Notes: a model not told the origin generated them from the letters alone. Counted from the stretch's first letter, positions 21,141 through 34,545 are shown. The stretch: DNA of 64,000 bases from Polytrichum commune (GCA_950295325.1 OX485803.1:46639554-46703553); one strand, 5' to 3'. Made by a program: numbers and translations.

Positions 21141-22489
21141 AGCTTGACCCACCCAACCCAGTATGACAAGCTAGAAATCCGGTTTTTATTAGCTTGACAC
21201 CACTCTTTAACAATGAATACCCCTCTAAGAAAACTTAAGAAAACCTTGGAGACGTTATAGTTACACTCTTAAACTCACGTTTTAGCCAACTCAAATGGAG
21301 TTCAATCCCATGATGCTATGCGTAACCCTCTTTTATTAAACTCCAAATTTCGGTTAAAGACCTTTAGAGCAAGCCAATCTTGGTGCTTCAACTTTCCACC
21401 CAACATGCAAGAAATTGTGATGCCAATACCAAGGTCGAGGGTGCTTAAACCAACACTTGATGCAAACTAGCCTATTTAAAGTCTATTTGGATTAGTGGTA
21501 TGCATGATCGGCTTAGCAAATTGGCTTAGACATAGAAGAAACAAAAATAAAATAAATTGTACATCATATGAATATAGTGCAATTTTTTTAAGTTGCTAAC
21601 CCCTAGCTTCCTAAACCCCTCCCTAGACCCCCACTTTTTCCAATGCAAACGGCTCCCACAACCACCTTGAAACTTGCCCAAAACCAACTCCACCTTTTGC
21701 CCAAACCGCCCTTGCATTAACACCAACACTCCACCCAATAAGATAATTTGAACCCTTATAACTTTTCATTTCAGTATCTTAATAAATACATACAAGTGAA
21801 CCACCCCTAGCTACATTCCAACGCTTGCCCAAGCCCAATCCCATTTTCGCCAAAAATCAACCCAATATTCTCTTGGAACCACCCCATTTAATACCCAAAT
21901 CCGCCTCCACTTTGCATAAGAGACGTTCATATGGTTTGAGGTGTGTTCCGGGCATGGTATTAGGAGGCACACATAGGTATGGCTTTTGAGTGAGGTGATG
22001 TTTATAGCACCCTCTACCTTACATATGTGGTTTGAAAGAGTTAAGAGTTGTATGTTGGTTATGTTTATTGACAACAATCTCAAACTATTCAAACTGCCCA
22101 CTACTTAACAAAAAGAATCATGTTAAACAATGATTCAATTTGGAACAATTATAATATGATTGGGTCTCTTTATATAGAGTACACAAAATTATTTCCAAAA
22201 CTTAAGCAATTTTGCATAAGTGTAGTATAGGTGTGTTATTAGGGTGATTTTTCACATGTTAATTGACATCACAACAATAAACAAAAAAATCACAATGTTT
22301 TTCCAAGATTTGAAACTATTAAATTTTCAAAGGCAAGGTTCTCTCCCGACCCATATTAGCATTGGTCAACTTATTTCCAATAATTGGGAGACGAAAACTT
22401 GAGTACAACTACAATAAGGTTGAAGCATCTATAATTGATAAAATAAGCAAGCTTTCATCTATTTCGGAGTAATAGCAGTGAATTATAGA
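21141..22489. other. AT-rich intergenic DNA with a local duplication
   Basis: No gene was recognised. Two C/A-rich stretches at about 21600-21735 and 21805-21905 resemble each other (TTGCCCAA, CAACC and CACCCC motifs), suggesting an old duplication. Confidence 0.45.
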
Positions 22490-22800
22490 TATTATAATAG
22501 AGAAAACAATTCTAAGGAGAATACAAAAAAGTATTAAAATTTTAATGAATATAGAAATTGCTAAAACATTCGAAGTGCTAAGTTAGGGTTAGCCCATGTC
22601 CACTCATTTAAATGCTAATGCTTGGCTGCGACAATTTTCAAGACTCATATGAGAGTAGTCAATCACAAGCCTCCACCATACAAACCTTAACTCCATTCAC
22701 CTAGAAAAAGTAGATCTCATCCATGTCAGCATTACATAACCCTTGTGAGCAAGCAAATGGACATGGTCGACTATGGATGCCTCGACTTTAGTTCTCTTTC
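22490..22800. mobile_element. Dispersed repeat C, copy 2
   Basis: Diverged copy of the sequence at 20536-20870, in the same orientation and about 1.95 kb away. Confidence 0.55.
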
Positions 22801-23386
22801 AAGGAACCCAAATCTGTGCTTTTCCCATCACACCGAATGTGAAGGTACACTTGTGATTCATGACTTCTTAGAAAATGCAACATGTGTGGAAATTCACGAC
22901 TTTGGGGGAATTTATATATAGTAAGATTGAGGGGATATCAGAAATGGGTCTGTCTACTCTATGACAAATGACGGTGTCATTCCATCTTCAAATACCTCTG
23001 GAATCAAGCAACCCCATGGCAGCAGTTCCAAGAGTTCCATGACATGCAACTATAGATATTAAAACACTCTCAGCGTTGTCAATGGAGAATCTCCAAAGAA
23101 TGCAACATTTCATACCCAAACTTACTCACTGTGTTTAAGTGGAGTAGATCAGGTTATATATAACAAGATAAAATTTGACACTCACATGTCGAGCACCGCG
23201 GAGGGTTTCATTACTGCCATGACTTATATATCTTGGTGCTGGCCTGCCATGCAGCAGTTGGCAGGAAAAAATGGTGGCGGGATCCTGATGATACATGGGA
23301 TGTGCGGGACAAATTGGGTCCCCAGGACTAAATTAGAAATGGAAACTCTACAAACTACACTACGCATGTACACATTTTTGCTAATT

Positions 23387-26300
23387 TCATCCACTCGGAG
23401 GCAATCTTCCGAACTCCCTGGACCGTGTCCTCACAGACAAACCTGTAATCCTTCGGCCACTGTTGGAGGTTGGCTGGATGTTAGCTATACCACTATCAGA
23501 GTCGAAGCCGAGGTTTCCCCCAGAATTCTGTTGCTCTATCCTTTGCTTCCATATTTTAGGGACCTTGTATAAGTCTTCTTCACCCTCTTCATCACCTCCC
23601 CATGAGGTGGTGCTCTTACGTGGACTCCCATCCCTCCTTTCGGGATCAATTACCTCCCCAAAATTCAGAGATCCACTGCCAAACCTCCTCCCCCTACCTG
23701 ACTTCCTTCCCGGAGGTAATGGCAAGTTGAAGTTGTTTTGTACCCCTAAATCTTGTACTCCTGTAGACATCACTTTCTTCTCTTTCACCACTACTTGTGT
23801 GTCCATGAAGTCCATCTTCAGCACAGTGATGTTGAGCTCAGCCTCCTGCTGCAACAATTGCCCAGACACAGATAAAGAAGCATTAAAAGACTTCATTTCT
23901 TTCTCCTTCTTCTCCTTCTCCACATATACCTCATCGTCAGCTGGGTCTAATAGCTTCATCTCCATCTTCTCCTTTCCCTCCTTTACCATCGTGTCTTCGT
24001 CGTCCATATCCAGGAGCTTCTTCTCTTTCTCCTTCTTTTCCTTCTTCGCTACCATCATCTCATCATCCATATTCTTCTCCTTCTTCTCCTTCTTCACTAC
24101 CATCATCTCATCATCGACATCCATATCCAGTAGCGTCTTCTCCTTCTTCTCCTTCTTCTCTACCATTGCCTCTTCTTCACCTGTGTCCGTGGTCTTCTTC
24201 TTCGCTTCAATTTTTTGTTTGTACCTCTTAAACTCAAGCCATTCTAAATACTCGGGGTCAAAATGGGCTTCATGACTGTCACCTGACTGCTCTTTGTCAC
24301 CTTTGTCCTTCTCCTTCTTCTCACCCTTGTCCTTCTCTCCTTTCTCACCTATCTCACCTTTGTCCTTCTCTCCTTTCTCACCTATCTCACCTTTGTCCTT
24401 CTCTCCTTTGTCCTTCTTGTCCTTCTTCTCACCCTTGTCCTTCTCTCCCTTCTCACCTTTCTCACCTTTGTCCTTCTCTCCTTTCTCACCTTTGTCCTTC
24501 TTCTCCTTCTTCTCACCCTCCTCGCCCTCACCCTTGGGAGCCTTCTCAGGTTTGTCACCTTTGGCCTTGACCTCCAAAGCCTTGAGTTTCTCCTCGATGT
24601 CGCCACAGAAGCTCGCCATGCGGGTCTCAAAGTAGCGCGACGTGGTGTAAGTAGAATGAATCTGGCCCTCGATGTTCCACCTCAACTTTGTCCCCTCCAT
24701 GTGCTTGGGGAACCGCCAGATCATGGTATCATCGAACTCGGTGGCGGTGAAGATCACACCTCCCTCGCTCGTGAAGGGAAGCTCATGCAAGGGATTATCC
24801 GGAACCCGCCTCCCGAACCGCCACTTGGAGCTCGTCTCCGCCATGCGCAGGGGGTTTGTGCGATCAAACATCTGACCCTTCATTGCCTGTAAGGTCCACA
24901 CAAAACTACCCCCGTGCTCATTCTTCAAAGGGAGCTGCTCAAACCTCCATGGCTTGTTCTTCATCGTAGATGTCACTCCGATTCCTATTCCCACTCTCGC
25001 ACCTGCACCTAACCCTTTGGACGTGCCGTCGCTGATCCCAACCCCAGCCTGCACCCTTTCCATCACTCCAATCTTGTAAAGGATGTTGGACGAAGAGTTG
25101 GTCATCGTCACACCCGTCCCCTCCGTTGTCACCGGCGTCACGGCTAGATTCACCAGACAGGGGAAGTGGCCCATGCTTTGCCCATCCCAACGCGAATTCT
25201 CCACTTTGAATCTGACATGTTTGATGCCCACTGTGACCTGCACATCGGATCAATAAATGGCTTCATCAGCAACATCCAGACACCTCAGAAAGAAGAAAAA
25301 TAGCAAAAACATTGCGTGGAGAAGGGCCGCTTTCCTAATACCTTCGACTCCCCAGGTGGAAGAATCGCATCTTGCGCTACGTACGTCAGCCTGCTTATAC
25401 GTTTCTTTCATATAGAAGCTAGATTGTTATAATTTTTCTCCGGAAAGTGATGATTGAAGTCAGTTTCGCAAACTTGGTAAACTCAATGAAAATCTGCACT
25501 AGGAGTTAGACAGGCATTGTCAAGTAACCATAGAGGTGTAACCACACGAATCAACTCTGAAATGCCAGAACTATCCGCAAACAACTGTTCCGAACTTGTC
25601 CATCTAACTGTTTCATATAGCAATTTCGACTCCTTGCAATCCAACTTCATATCAAACGCCAAGGAGTTGAATTGTTCCATGAAACCGTCCATCTACTACT
25701 AGCCCACTATCCTGAAGCGGAACAATCCAATGTTCACTGTGTGCCTCCCTCCATTGCCTTAATCAATGCAGGGCTATACCTCAGCTATTCAGGAGCTTGA
25801 GATTCTCCCGAGGCTATTGAAAAATTTAGGCAACAATCCGATAAACTATCTCATCCCGGACTTGCGCTAGGAATACTTATCAATATTCGAGTCACCACAG
25901 CTGAACGCAAATCCTACAAACAAGGCAGCCGATCCCAGGTTCCTGCTGATTGGTTTGCAATGCAGCTGCACTGGCATGTGCTTCTCTCGGTTCTTGAGAT
26001 ACAATTCTTTTTTATGATTTGTACTATAGATGATGCGGAAGCGATCCGAAGATTCATATGATGTTTTTCGATAAAATTCAGTGTCTTTTGCTGGCTCCCA
26101 CAACAAGGACACACACAGGAAGCAAACTCGAAATGTGCACATAAATCCGAGGTCCACTGTGTGCCTCCATTGCTGTTATCGATGCAGGAGTCAAATGGCA
26201 ACCTCCGAAGTCTTCAGGAGTTTGAAATTATCCTACCAGACCCTACACAGCAAGCAGATTTGGAACGTGCACATAAACCGTAATTTACAGAAGATAGATC

Positions 26301-28069
26301 CAAAGCAGTCGTCAACACAGCCACCTCAGCACCGCAGACAGCAACAGCATGACAAATATGAGCTAGGACATCCTCCCCAAGAACCTCGGAGAGGAGGATG
26401 AAGGAGAATCAAAGAGCAGCTAAAACTCACTCCAAGGAAGATTTATGTTCATGATCAAGGCACATGCCAAGCAATGGTACTTGACTATTTGCAATACATG
26501 ACATGTCCTTCTCTCTCAGTTCATTTGATCTATATATTAGTTGGTGCAAAAGTGCTCGGACGAATCATGTTGTTAAAATCTGTACTGGAATTTAAGGTCT
26601 TCTGTGAAAGACAAGCACGGCAAGCAAATTCAAAGCGCACGTAAACCCTGATTCGCCACAGACGGATCCAACCTAAACCGTTGTGAGCATGACATCAATC
26701 ATTTTCCCCAACCCTCGGAAAGGGAGGATGAAGGAGAATTATACGAGATAATTTCGAATTCGCTTCGAGCAAACAAAATTGGGGCTTATGGTCCTGGAAG
26801 TTAGTTTCAGAGCGCTACCTGAAGGTGAGTGGGCATAGCTTCGACGGTGGCGATGAGCTGGATGTTCACTTTGGCCCGCTGGTTGAAGAGCTGCGTCAGC
26901 TGCTTGTAACGCCGAAATGGCTCCTCATCACGCAACGCATGCTCGACGGGCATCATCATGAGTGGCACTTCCAGTTGCATCTCCCACAGGCCATTCTGGG
27001 CCTGGGCAACGCACCGGGGCCGGCCAGCCTCGGGTCGCGGCGAGTCCCGGCCCCCTCGCTGAATGTGGCCCCAAAGCGCGTACAAGATGGAGTCATGGTA
27101 ATTCTTGGTACTATACTCCTCCACCAGCTGGTACATCAAGGTGTCCATCTTCGCCCTGTCGGCGATGATCTTCTTGGCGTCGTGATCAAACCCTTTAGAA
27201 TTCCCACCCCACGTCCCGGCCCCCGACTCCACAAACCCCTCCGCGAGCTTGGCGTTGTCCATGGCCCGCTGCTTAAGCAGCACCTTGATGACCTCAGGCT
27301 GGCAGTGGCAGGCTGCGACGATGGCAACCCTCCACAGTAGGAATGTGCGGTAAGATGCCCGGATGGCCTCGTGAAGCTCCTCAGCCTGCAGTCCCGGCAT
27401 CCCACGCAATTCCCACCCGCCGGCCTGGAAGTTGAGACCCGCGGGGGGCAGAAGATTCTTGGCGGATGCGAGCCTCTGAAGCCAATCCTTACTGGGCGCG
27501 TGCTCGAGGGCCGGGATGAATGGGTAGGAGCTCGCGGCCTGATCCTTGGACTGATCGCAGCCCTTCCACTTTGTAGCGAGTGCGTAACCCATGGTGGCCG
27601 TGCTAGACGACATGATCGTATTAAGAAGCTCCCGCACGATGTCTGCGTGTCCCGCCTCCGCAGCCTTGAGTACCGCGAAGGCGCCGAAGCGTCCTACTAG
27701 CATGCTCCCGCTGAGATGCTCATTTTGGATTTCTCGGAGAGTGCGGACGCATTGGAGCAGCCCGCTCTGCGATGCCTGCACGAGCGCATGCCCCACCGCC
27801 TGCGGCTCCACCGTGTCCTCGATCACTAGGGCAGCCACCTTGCGCGATGGGAACAGCAGGTCTGCAGTCTGCCCCACCTCCGTCGTGTCGCGCCACACCG
27901 CCACCACCGACGGGTGCTGCGCCTCCGTGCGTGCCAGCTCCAGAGCCGCCTCCAGCTCGCAGCAGCATTCTTCCACCCCGGCTGTGCCCGCGGCTATCTT
28001 CGCCTTGGCCTCGCGCTCCGCCTGGTGCAGCGCATCCTGGAGGCTCATCAGCCCCGCTGAGGCCACCAT
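23387..28069 (-). CDS. Ankyrin-like / unknown domain / Lys-Glu-rich tail protein, two exons
   Basis: Exon 1 is 28069-26819, an intron of 1,581 bp has CAG|GTAGCG and a CAG acceptor after a pyrimidine-rich tract, and exon 2 is 25237-23387. Both sides are in phase 0, giving about 1,033 residues. Residues about 100-150 and 240-268 look like degenerate ankyrin units (LKAAEAGHADIVRELLN; VAACHCQPEVIKVLLKQR). Residues about 418-635 form a globular region I do not recognise (NKPWRFEQLPLKNEHGGSF; STYTTSRYFETR). About 640-745 is a KGEKDKGEK low-complexity tract, followed by more KKEKKEK runs and a Ser/Gly-rich end. The function is unknown. The start ATG has a good context (GAAATGG). The two exons could instead belong to two genes, because an alternative 5' exon (about 25370-25341, ending PPGESK) also fits exon 2. 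Confidence 0.72.
24253..24571 (-). repeat. Coding tandem repeat (KGEKD-type) in exon 2
   Basis: On the plus strand this appears as repeated CTTTGTCCTTCTCTCC and TTCTCACC units; on the coding strand it gives KGEKGEKDKGE repeats. Unit number probably varies by slippage. The open plus-strand frame opposite (Ser/Phe/Pro-rich) is a shadow. Confidence 0.85.
25741..26745. repeat. Degenerate duplications within the large intron
   Basis: CACTGTGTGCCTCC followed by ATCAATGCAGG or ATCGATGCAGG occurs at about 25735 and 26155. AGGAGGATGAAGGAGAAT and GGGAGGATGAAGGAGAAT occur at about 26392 and 26721. This indicates local duplication; no coding exon was found here. Confidence 0.5.
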
Positions 28070-29080
28070 TTCCCCAGCTTCACCTTCCCCCCTCCAAAAA
28101 AGTCTCCAATTCCGGACTCACCGCACAAAAAATTTCGCAAGCTCTCGCCGGGATCTTCTTCGATCCAACGCAAACCCCCCCCCCTCCCTCCTTTCCAAGC
28201 TTCCGCGTCCACTACAATCCTGCAAGTTCGATGTTATCCACTTCCCGAACCCTCTACTATCTCTCGCTTCCAGATTCACCCAAGCCGCCGCACAGGGATG
28301 CAACTTCTTCAAGCCAACGATCCCGTGCTGGTTAGGTTACCTGCTCCCTCCCTCCCTCAAGCAAGCAAGCTTCCACCTCCACTTCAATCCTGCAACCTCG
28401 ATGTAATCCTATCCCCTAATCCTCTACTACATCTCACTTCCAGTTTCAAATTTGCAACTTTACTAGCCGGGTTGTTCTTGAACCCTGCAAGTTCGATCAC
28501 CGCGTCCAGGGTAGGGACGGTCACGGCCTGCTCAAACTTATGCAGCTTATGATGATAACGATGCCTGTGCTCACTCCACTCACACTCACTCTATCTCTGT
28601 CTCCCTCCACCTGACGTGCTTTTCCCCACACTCCTCGTATCCCTGCAACACACTCAATCACTCACCCACTCACTCGTAATCCCAAAACCTGTCCCGAAGG
28701 ATCAGGCCCCTGCCTACCTACCTACCGAGAGATACTGCTGCTCCTCGAATGTTCCCCTACCTCCCCTCACTTTGCATCCAAGAAGTTGCAGACTCGCACA
28801 GCTTCTGCCACAGCGGGACGCCGTCGCCTCCTGCTCCTCCGCACCACAACCCCGCCGCAGCACATGATCAACCCTTCACTGCCCAACCCTGATCTCCCCC
28901 CCTATCATTCCCTACCGTTAACCTTAACCCCTCCTTTTCCCTTTCTCTTTTCTTCTCTTCCCCTTCCCCTTCCCCCTTCCTTCGCAACAGGTCCACCTCC
29001 CCCTGTGCCAACAAACAGGAGCGTATTCCTGAGTTCAATACGATCTCCCTCCGACTCACAAGTTAGCTGTCTCGCTTGAA
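28070..29080 (-). promoter_or_regulatory. CT-rich 5' flank of the ankyrin-like gene with duplicated module
   Basis: The plus strand is strongly C/T-rich, so the transcribed strand upstream of the ATG is G/A-rich. A module of about 170 bp (CTTC-ATCCAACG, CCCTCCCTCC, ATCCTGCAA-TTCGATGT, CCTCTACTA, CTTCCAG) occurs at about 28150-28275 and 28310-28445, with a third partial copy at 28475. No TATA box was assigned. The frames here are compositional artefacts. Confidence 0.5.
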
Positions 29081-29400
29081 TCTGTGAGCTCTCCGTGCCA
29101 ATATCATGGAGTCATTCAACCTAATGAGGTTGTCGATCGACGAGGAGCCCCTACTTGGTTGCGAATCTCAAGTGGCAAGGGGGCCATGAAATTTGGGAGC
29201 CACGGACGGAGACTTTGGGTTTGTCTAGACTGGGCTCATCCCACCGTGTGGACCCACCGGGCGGCTGAGCTGGACCGTCGATTGAGCACAGGTGGCCCTG
29301 GCGATCGGCCCATGCGGTTTGTGTTATGTATGTCCATTCTTAAGCGTTGACTGGAGAACATCTAAGGTAGATGGGTCTTAGATGGTTACTTTTCCCGACT
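29081..29400. other. Moderately GC-rich stretch, no supported gene
   Basis: A 27-codon frame starts at 29106 (MESFNLMRLSIDEEP...) and ends quickly. It might be a fragment of a transposon protein or chance. The frame 29084-29350 has no recognisable motif. Confidence 0.35.
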
Positions 29401-29730
29401 AATTGACTTCTCCTAGGATATGAAACACGCTATTAGCATGAGATGGTGCGTAGCAAATGTAAATGGAGGCCAAGGCCACTTTCTTCATCGTTTCTAGAGC
29501 TCAAACAAATATCTTAATCATTATCAAAGTGAAGATTCTCATATTATCAAAGTGGTCATATAATCTTCCCAATTTTGTTGATTACTGAGTCTAGAAAGGT
29601 TATCATATTTGAGCACGTACTCTAGTCTCTTTTGAACGTGTATCTTTTTGGTATCCATTTATTGTAGTCACACCTAACCACATACCACTCACATTTAGGT
29701 GGCCAATTAAGAGGAGTAACCAAATCATGT
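29400..29730. mobile_element. Dispersed repeat family E, copy 2
   Basis: It matches the GNAT-intron copy at 11760-12200 in the same orientation, with substitutions and small indels. Confidence 0.55.
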
Positions 29731-29849
29731 GCTTCTACCTTACACCAATTTGGTTTGGCATACACAATGTTGTATGTGCTTTTCTTCTCTTACTAGTACT
29801 ATCATTTTGTGCCCATATAACATAAGTGCCCTAAATATTGTATTTTGTG

Positions 29850-30230
29850 TCACCAACTCGAATTGACTTGCTCACTACTAATTGTAAATAGCATGTGACG
29901 TGTCGCCAACATGAAATGTATACAAAATATTATTTGTGATTCCTTGTAAAACATTATTGGCATTATAGATTTACAATGTTGCAATGACTGTCACTTACTA
30001 AGCGATTTTTTATTCAAATCTTGATTATTTGTGATAATAGTTCATTACAAAAATGTTAGAATGCATAATATACTAAACTACCAATGGATGAACTAAAAGT
30101 AGATGATTAAGAGTAATTTGGGATGATAGTGCTCATAAGCTTAATCATAAGAAGTGACGTTAGAGAAGTTACGATAGTGACATAAAATACCATATGGCAC
30201 TAAATACAATATTTAGTGTAGTTACATTGA
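29850..30230. mobile_element. Dispersed repeat family A, copy 2
   Basis: It matches 3290-3720 in the same orientation. Repeats E and A lie almost side by side here. Confidence 0.6.
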
Positions 30231-33200
30231 TAGTGGTAAATGGTGTGGGCATGTGTACATTATCATGCCTAGGCAGTTTCAAATCTATGGATTGTTGAAT
30301 ATTTAAAAAAATTCCCAAAAGTAGAGTTTGACATACTTGGAAAATTGACATTTTGTCAAATTTCTCCTTTTCATAGTTTATTTTACCTCTAAATATGTAT
30401 ATTTTGTAAATCTTGACATTTTACAAAAGAATAAAATTTCCATTGAAGCCATCCAAGAAGGACGGTACTATCATTTACTTAAGGTTGACATCTTTCCTTT
30501 GGCACCTTTGTAGGTAGTGTGTGTCCGCATTATACACCATCATGCATGAAAATAGTATGCAACTATAGTTACATGAGCATATAGTGCCCACTTCTTTCCC
30601 CTAGGTTGGAAGTCTTTTAAATGTACGCTTTTTTTAATTCAATTTTTATCATTGTAACCTACAACATGGATGTTTGTTGTTTAATATCACAAGTTGATAA
30701 ATAATGTGCACCCATAAAATTAATCATAATATTCTAGTGTGAAAGTAAGTTCGATAGAGTGTTGTCATGCACATTGCTTATAAAGGGTTACACTAAATTA
30801 TCTACGACTCAAAGATGTCACGTCCAGTAATTGTCACATTCGTGATACCATTTGGCAATGTAAGTAGTTCATTGGAACGAATCATGATCTATATACATTC
30901 TCACATCTAGTGTAAGTCTTGTGATTGAGAAATAAGGAGTGACGTAAGAGGGGAGGTGGTAACTTAAGCTCATATGCACCGCCACATGCAGGAGACAAGA
31001 ATGTTATTCACATATTGAAACTTTTGTTATGACACTAATTGAAAACCCCTTGGCAATTGGTGTAGCCTACACAAAGACATCAATGCAATGTAGGTGAGAT
31101 TGTTGTGTTGGTCACATAAACACCACAAGCATGTAGAGGCTCATATTTTACCATACCCCTATTAAACATGGTCGCAGCAAATCCTAGTAAGCCTTGATGG
31201 TATGGTGTCTACCATATGTTCCTTACTCACAAATGACAACCTCTAGTTGAATACATTATTTGAGCTAAGGCAAGATGTCTTGCTCATTGAGTTTATGCCA
31301 TTTTTATAAATTTAAAATTAAATGTGTTCTTAGGGTCGTTGTATTTGTACACCTCTTATGCACCTACAATTTTCACTTGAAATAAGCAATTTGAACCAAA
31401 GATTTATACACATATATAACGTTGTGATTACAAGATTAATAACTTATTGATTTCACTAAATGCATGCGCCAAAGAGGAGCACAACATGTCTCGAATGTTG
31501 GAATCGCAATTCCACACATGTTCTAAACCATCAAGCAAAATGGTAGGCTTGATCTAGAAGAATTTGGCATATTGATGAGTTGAATGACACGTAATATGCA
31601 AATAGGGGATATGGATAACTTTATGGCCAAAAAGTCATGGACCTACCTATTACTAACTGCTTCACGTCCCACAGTTGTTCATGTAACTTACATGAGTTTG
31701 TGACTACATATTCGTACCTTAGGCTTTGGGAAGGTTGGAATATCTACTACATTGACATTACCAAAAGCATGCAAGACAATCATTCCTCACTCATGCACGT
31801 TATGAGCATGTACTAGGAATATGACATACAACCTCCTCAATCAATTGACTTAAGGAATCGTTTCATTTTTTTTCTATCCCTCAAATTTATGAGAGTTTAA
31901 TCGCCTTGCCATGCCAAACTTAAGGTGAATGTGATGAACCATGTAAAGAACACGAGCCCTTTCATGCACTTTGGATTGAACTTGTAAAACAACCCCCCCC
32001 CCTCCTCACCCACCCCAACGACATTTATCCACCTAAGGAAACAATTTTTAAAAGGCACATTCTAGGTCCAAATTTTTCATTTACCTTGGGTGAGACCAAA
32101 CAAGTATGTTATTGATATGAAGCCAACAATTAGGTCACGACCTGATACGACTTGGTGTGTATCCAACAAGGGGGTGTTGAAATCTCCTGGAGTGAAATTT
32201 GATTTACATTTACATTCTTTAACTTCACTGATTTGGATTCTACTCAAGTTTCAGGAATCTGCATGGTTTAACAACTATAGAATTTAAACGTCCTGGTGAA
32301 TCAGGTGCCATAAAGGAAGGAAACAGGACAGTCGAGGTCCCACACAAAAGATTCAAACAACACTGGATATTCATTCAACTGGGTCACGTTGAAACACTCT
32401 GACATGGGTGATTCTTCGTGCATCATCTCAGCACAGAACTTTTAGCCCAATCAAGCATGTTTCAAACCGGGGCGGGTGAGGAGAGTTGAGTTGACATTGG
32501 TGTTCCAAAGGAACTCGAAAGGAGCTTTCGACCAAATACATGCACTACCATCATTGAACATAGAGAGTCTCCGTACAAGTCAACAGGCCCCGCGTATCCA
32601 TTTGTTTAGGGTTTGGAACTTTGGATGACAAGTTCCCGTGCTTGAATAAGTTGGCAGCAGAGGTTGGATTCCCAAAGTCCCCCTTCACTCTAATACAGTG
32701 AATGGAATCTAAGCATTTACCAATGTCCATTTCTTTTATGACAAGGTCCACAAGAGGTTGGCAATACTGATTTAGTAACTGGCGGTCCATTTTCTATTCA
32801 GCGCATCATCCATGCATGCTACTTTGCGAGCAACTTATGGTATGCTTGTTGAACAAATGGTGTAACTTGCTATCAGGCGGCAAGGGCAGGAAGGTATCGG
32901 CAATTTTAATATTGTTTTAAATTGCTGCTGTTTGATTCATATCGATTTATGTTGCAATTGCGATTTTTAGACTGATAGCCGTCTAATTCTCTCGAGGTCC
33001 ATACATAGTTTAAATATTTTGAAGCAAGTGAACCACTTTTGTCGTTGCACATGCAGTCTGTGATTCTTGCCCCATTGACGATGTTTGGTGCAAAGCTTGG
33101 ATATCGACATTGCTCTCTGCTTTTTGGAGTCGAGGAAATACATGAGGAAAATGCATGGCGGGCTTGTGTTCCATGGAGTGTGGTGGGGTGTTGACGCACA

Positions 33201-33240
33201 AGCATTTTCAAATGGTTTGTCAAGGGGAATTTTAATAGTG
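30231..33240. other. AT-rich DNA without a recognised gene
   Basis: Nothing was supported by homology. A minus-strand frame at 32790-32551 (79 residues, with KEMDIGKCLDSIHCIRVKGD) looks protein-like and could be a transposon gene relic, but I cannot name it. A poly(C) run lies near 31990. Confidence 0.4.
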
Positions 33241-33245
33241 TATCA

Positions 33246-33644
33246 ATGTGGAAGAAGGAAATTAAGGTTTGTTTGAGGTGGGATGAGAGGCCTCCTACCG
33301 GTCACAGGGTTTCTTGCAAGAGGTTGGCAAATGAGGGGTTGCATACCTTCAAGAGGGTATGCTTTGGGTATTGTTCGAAAGGCAATGGGGAAGAGCATTT
33401 TGAGTTTGTGCACCACAATGTATTTGTAGATGACATGAATGAAGGGAAGATGGAGTATGTGAAGTTCATGAAGGTGGACTTAAATAATTATGTGAGTCTA
33501 TCTCGTAGCAACATATTTGCAAAGGGCTCTTCAATGGGCATGTTTTCGTATGAAGAAGTATTTGGGTGTATTCTTGCCGGTAAGCTCTTTCACATGTGGA
33601 AGAGTGGACAATTCTACCCAATCCGACATGGGTTGTTCCATTGA
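33246..33644 (+). pseudogene. Unrecognised 132-codon frame, possibly a transposon protein relic
   Basis: The frame is longer and more balanced in composition than its neighbours and continues plausibly before the ATG. Motifs such as NNYVSLSRSNIFAKGS are not ones I recognise. It is about 700 bp upstream of a hAT fragment and may be part of the same dead element. No function is proposed. Confidence 0.3.
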
Positions 33645-34319
33645 CGTTTGCCGATATGGATGTTAAGAGGGCGGCTTTCTATATGGAAAATCATGTTGAG
33701 TCCCCATGATATCGAAATTAAAGACATTTGCAATATTTTCTTTGGCACCGTGTCAGGGACCTCAAACACTAGGTATCCTAAGTCCCAAAAGCCAGCGCTT
33801 CAACATGGAGATGACAAACATGAAATTAATTGTGCCCTAATGGTGTGAGGGAGCTTCACATAATTAGGTGGCTCCACAAAGATCAGGTGGAGGGGGGTCA
33901 ATGAAGGAAAAAATGATGCCTTTGGGTTTGATGGTTGTGGCGGTCGCTTGCAGCTCACTTGGTGACTATTTGAGCATTCAGGGGTTTATGTCTCCTTGGG
34001 CAGTAGGTCCCCGGCCATTGTCCCCGTGGGTGGTATCCGGGACTAATGTTCAATATCGAAGTCTTCAACACTTGTCAAATGCCATGTTGGTTGTCAAATT
34101 TTTACTGTTTTTGGGCACTTCACAAAAATGTGCTCTGCAAAATTTCCACCAGTCATAGTGAAGGCCTCTTCAAAAACTGCCTGTCACAAAATACAGTAGC
34201 TGCAATTTGCAAATAGAAACAGAGTTGGACTCCAATCTTGGCACCCTAGCAGACACTTCCAAATTCCAGTAACTCTTGCAATTTCGACTCTGCAACTTCG
34301 ACTCGGCAATGATTGCAAC

Positions 34320-34545
34320 TTCGGCTTGACAAGCACAACTATATGTGAACGTGGATTTTCCAAACAAAATTGGGTGAAGAGTGATCGCATAATTCAATTG
34401 AAACTTGGAACATCGGATGCATTGATGTGAGTGTCATTATGCAGTCTTCCTATGGAAAATATAGATTGGGCTAGAACTTTTGACACTTGGAAATCGACCA
34501 AAAACCAGAGGGCATTGCCTTTGGAGTTGGATGATGATTAAGTGC
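34320..34545 (+). pseudogene. hAT transposase C-terminal fragment, copy 1
   Basis: The frame reads ICERGFSKQNWVKSDR, then LKLGTSDALM, a TGA stop, and VSLC. This is the conserved C-terminal dimerisation region of a hAT-type transposase. The stop at the position of an expected Arg (TGA for CGA) is shared with the second copy near 62835. The upstream catalytic region is not recognisable. Confidence 0.6.

Noticed and set aside
23463-24635. Long plus-strand Ser/Phe/Pro-rich frames
   Set aside because: They are the complement of the Lys/Glu-rich codon repeats of the minus-strand gene and have no independent support.
25341-25400. Alternative 5' exon ending PPGESK joined to exon 2
   Set aside because: It gives a plausible junction (AAG|GTATTAG donor) but its upstream acceptor is out of phase with exon 1, so the direct exon 1-exon 2 join was preferred. 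It is not excluded.
26825-28406. Several plus-strand frames opposite the ankyrin-like exon
   Set aside because: High GC content opens the opposite strand; no protein-like motif was seen.
28100-29080. Proline/serine-rich frames as a gene
   Set aside because: The composition comes from a CT-rich duplicated promoter-like region; there is no splice or domain support.
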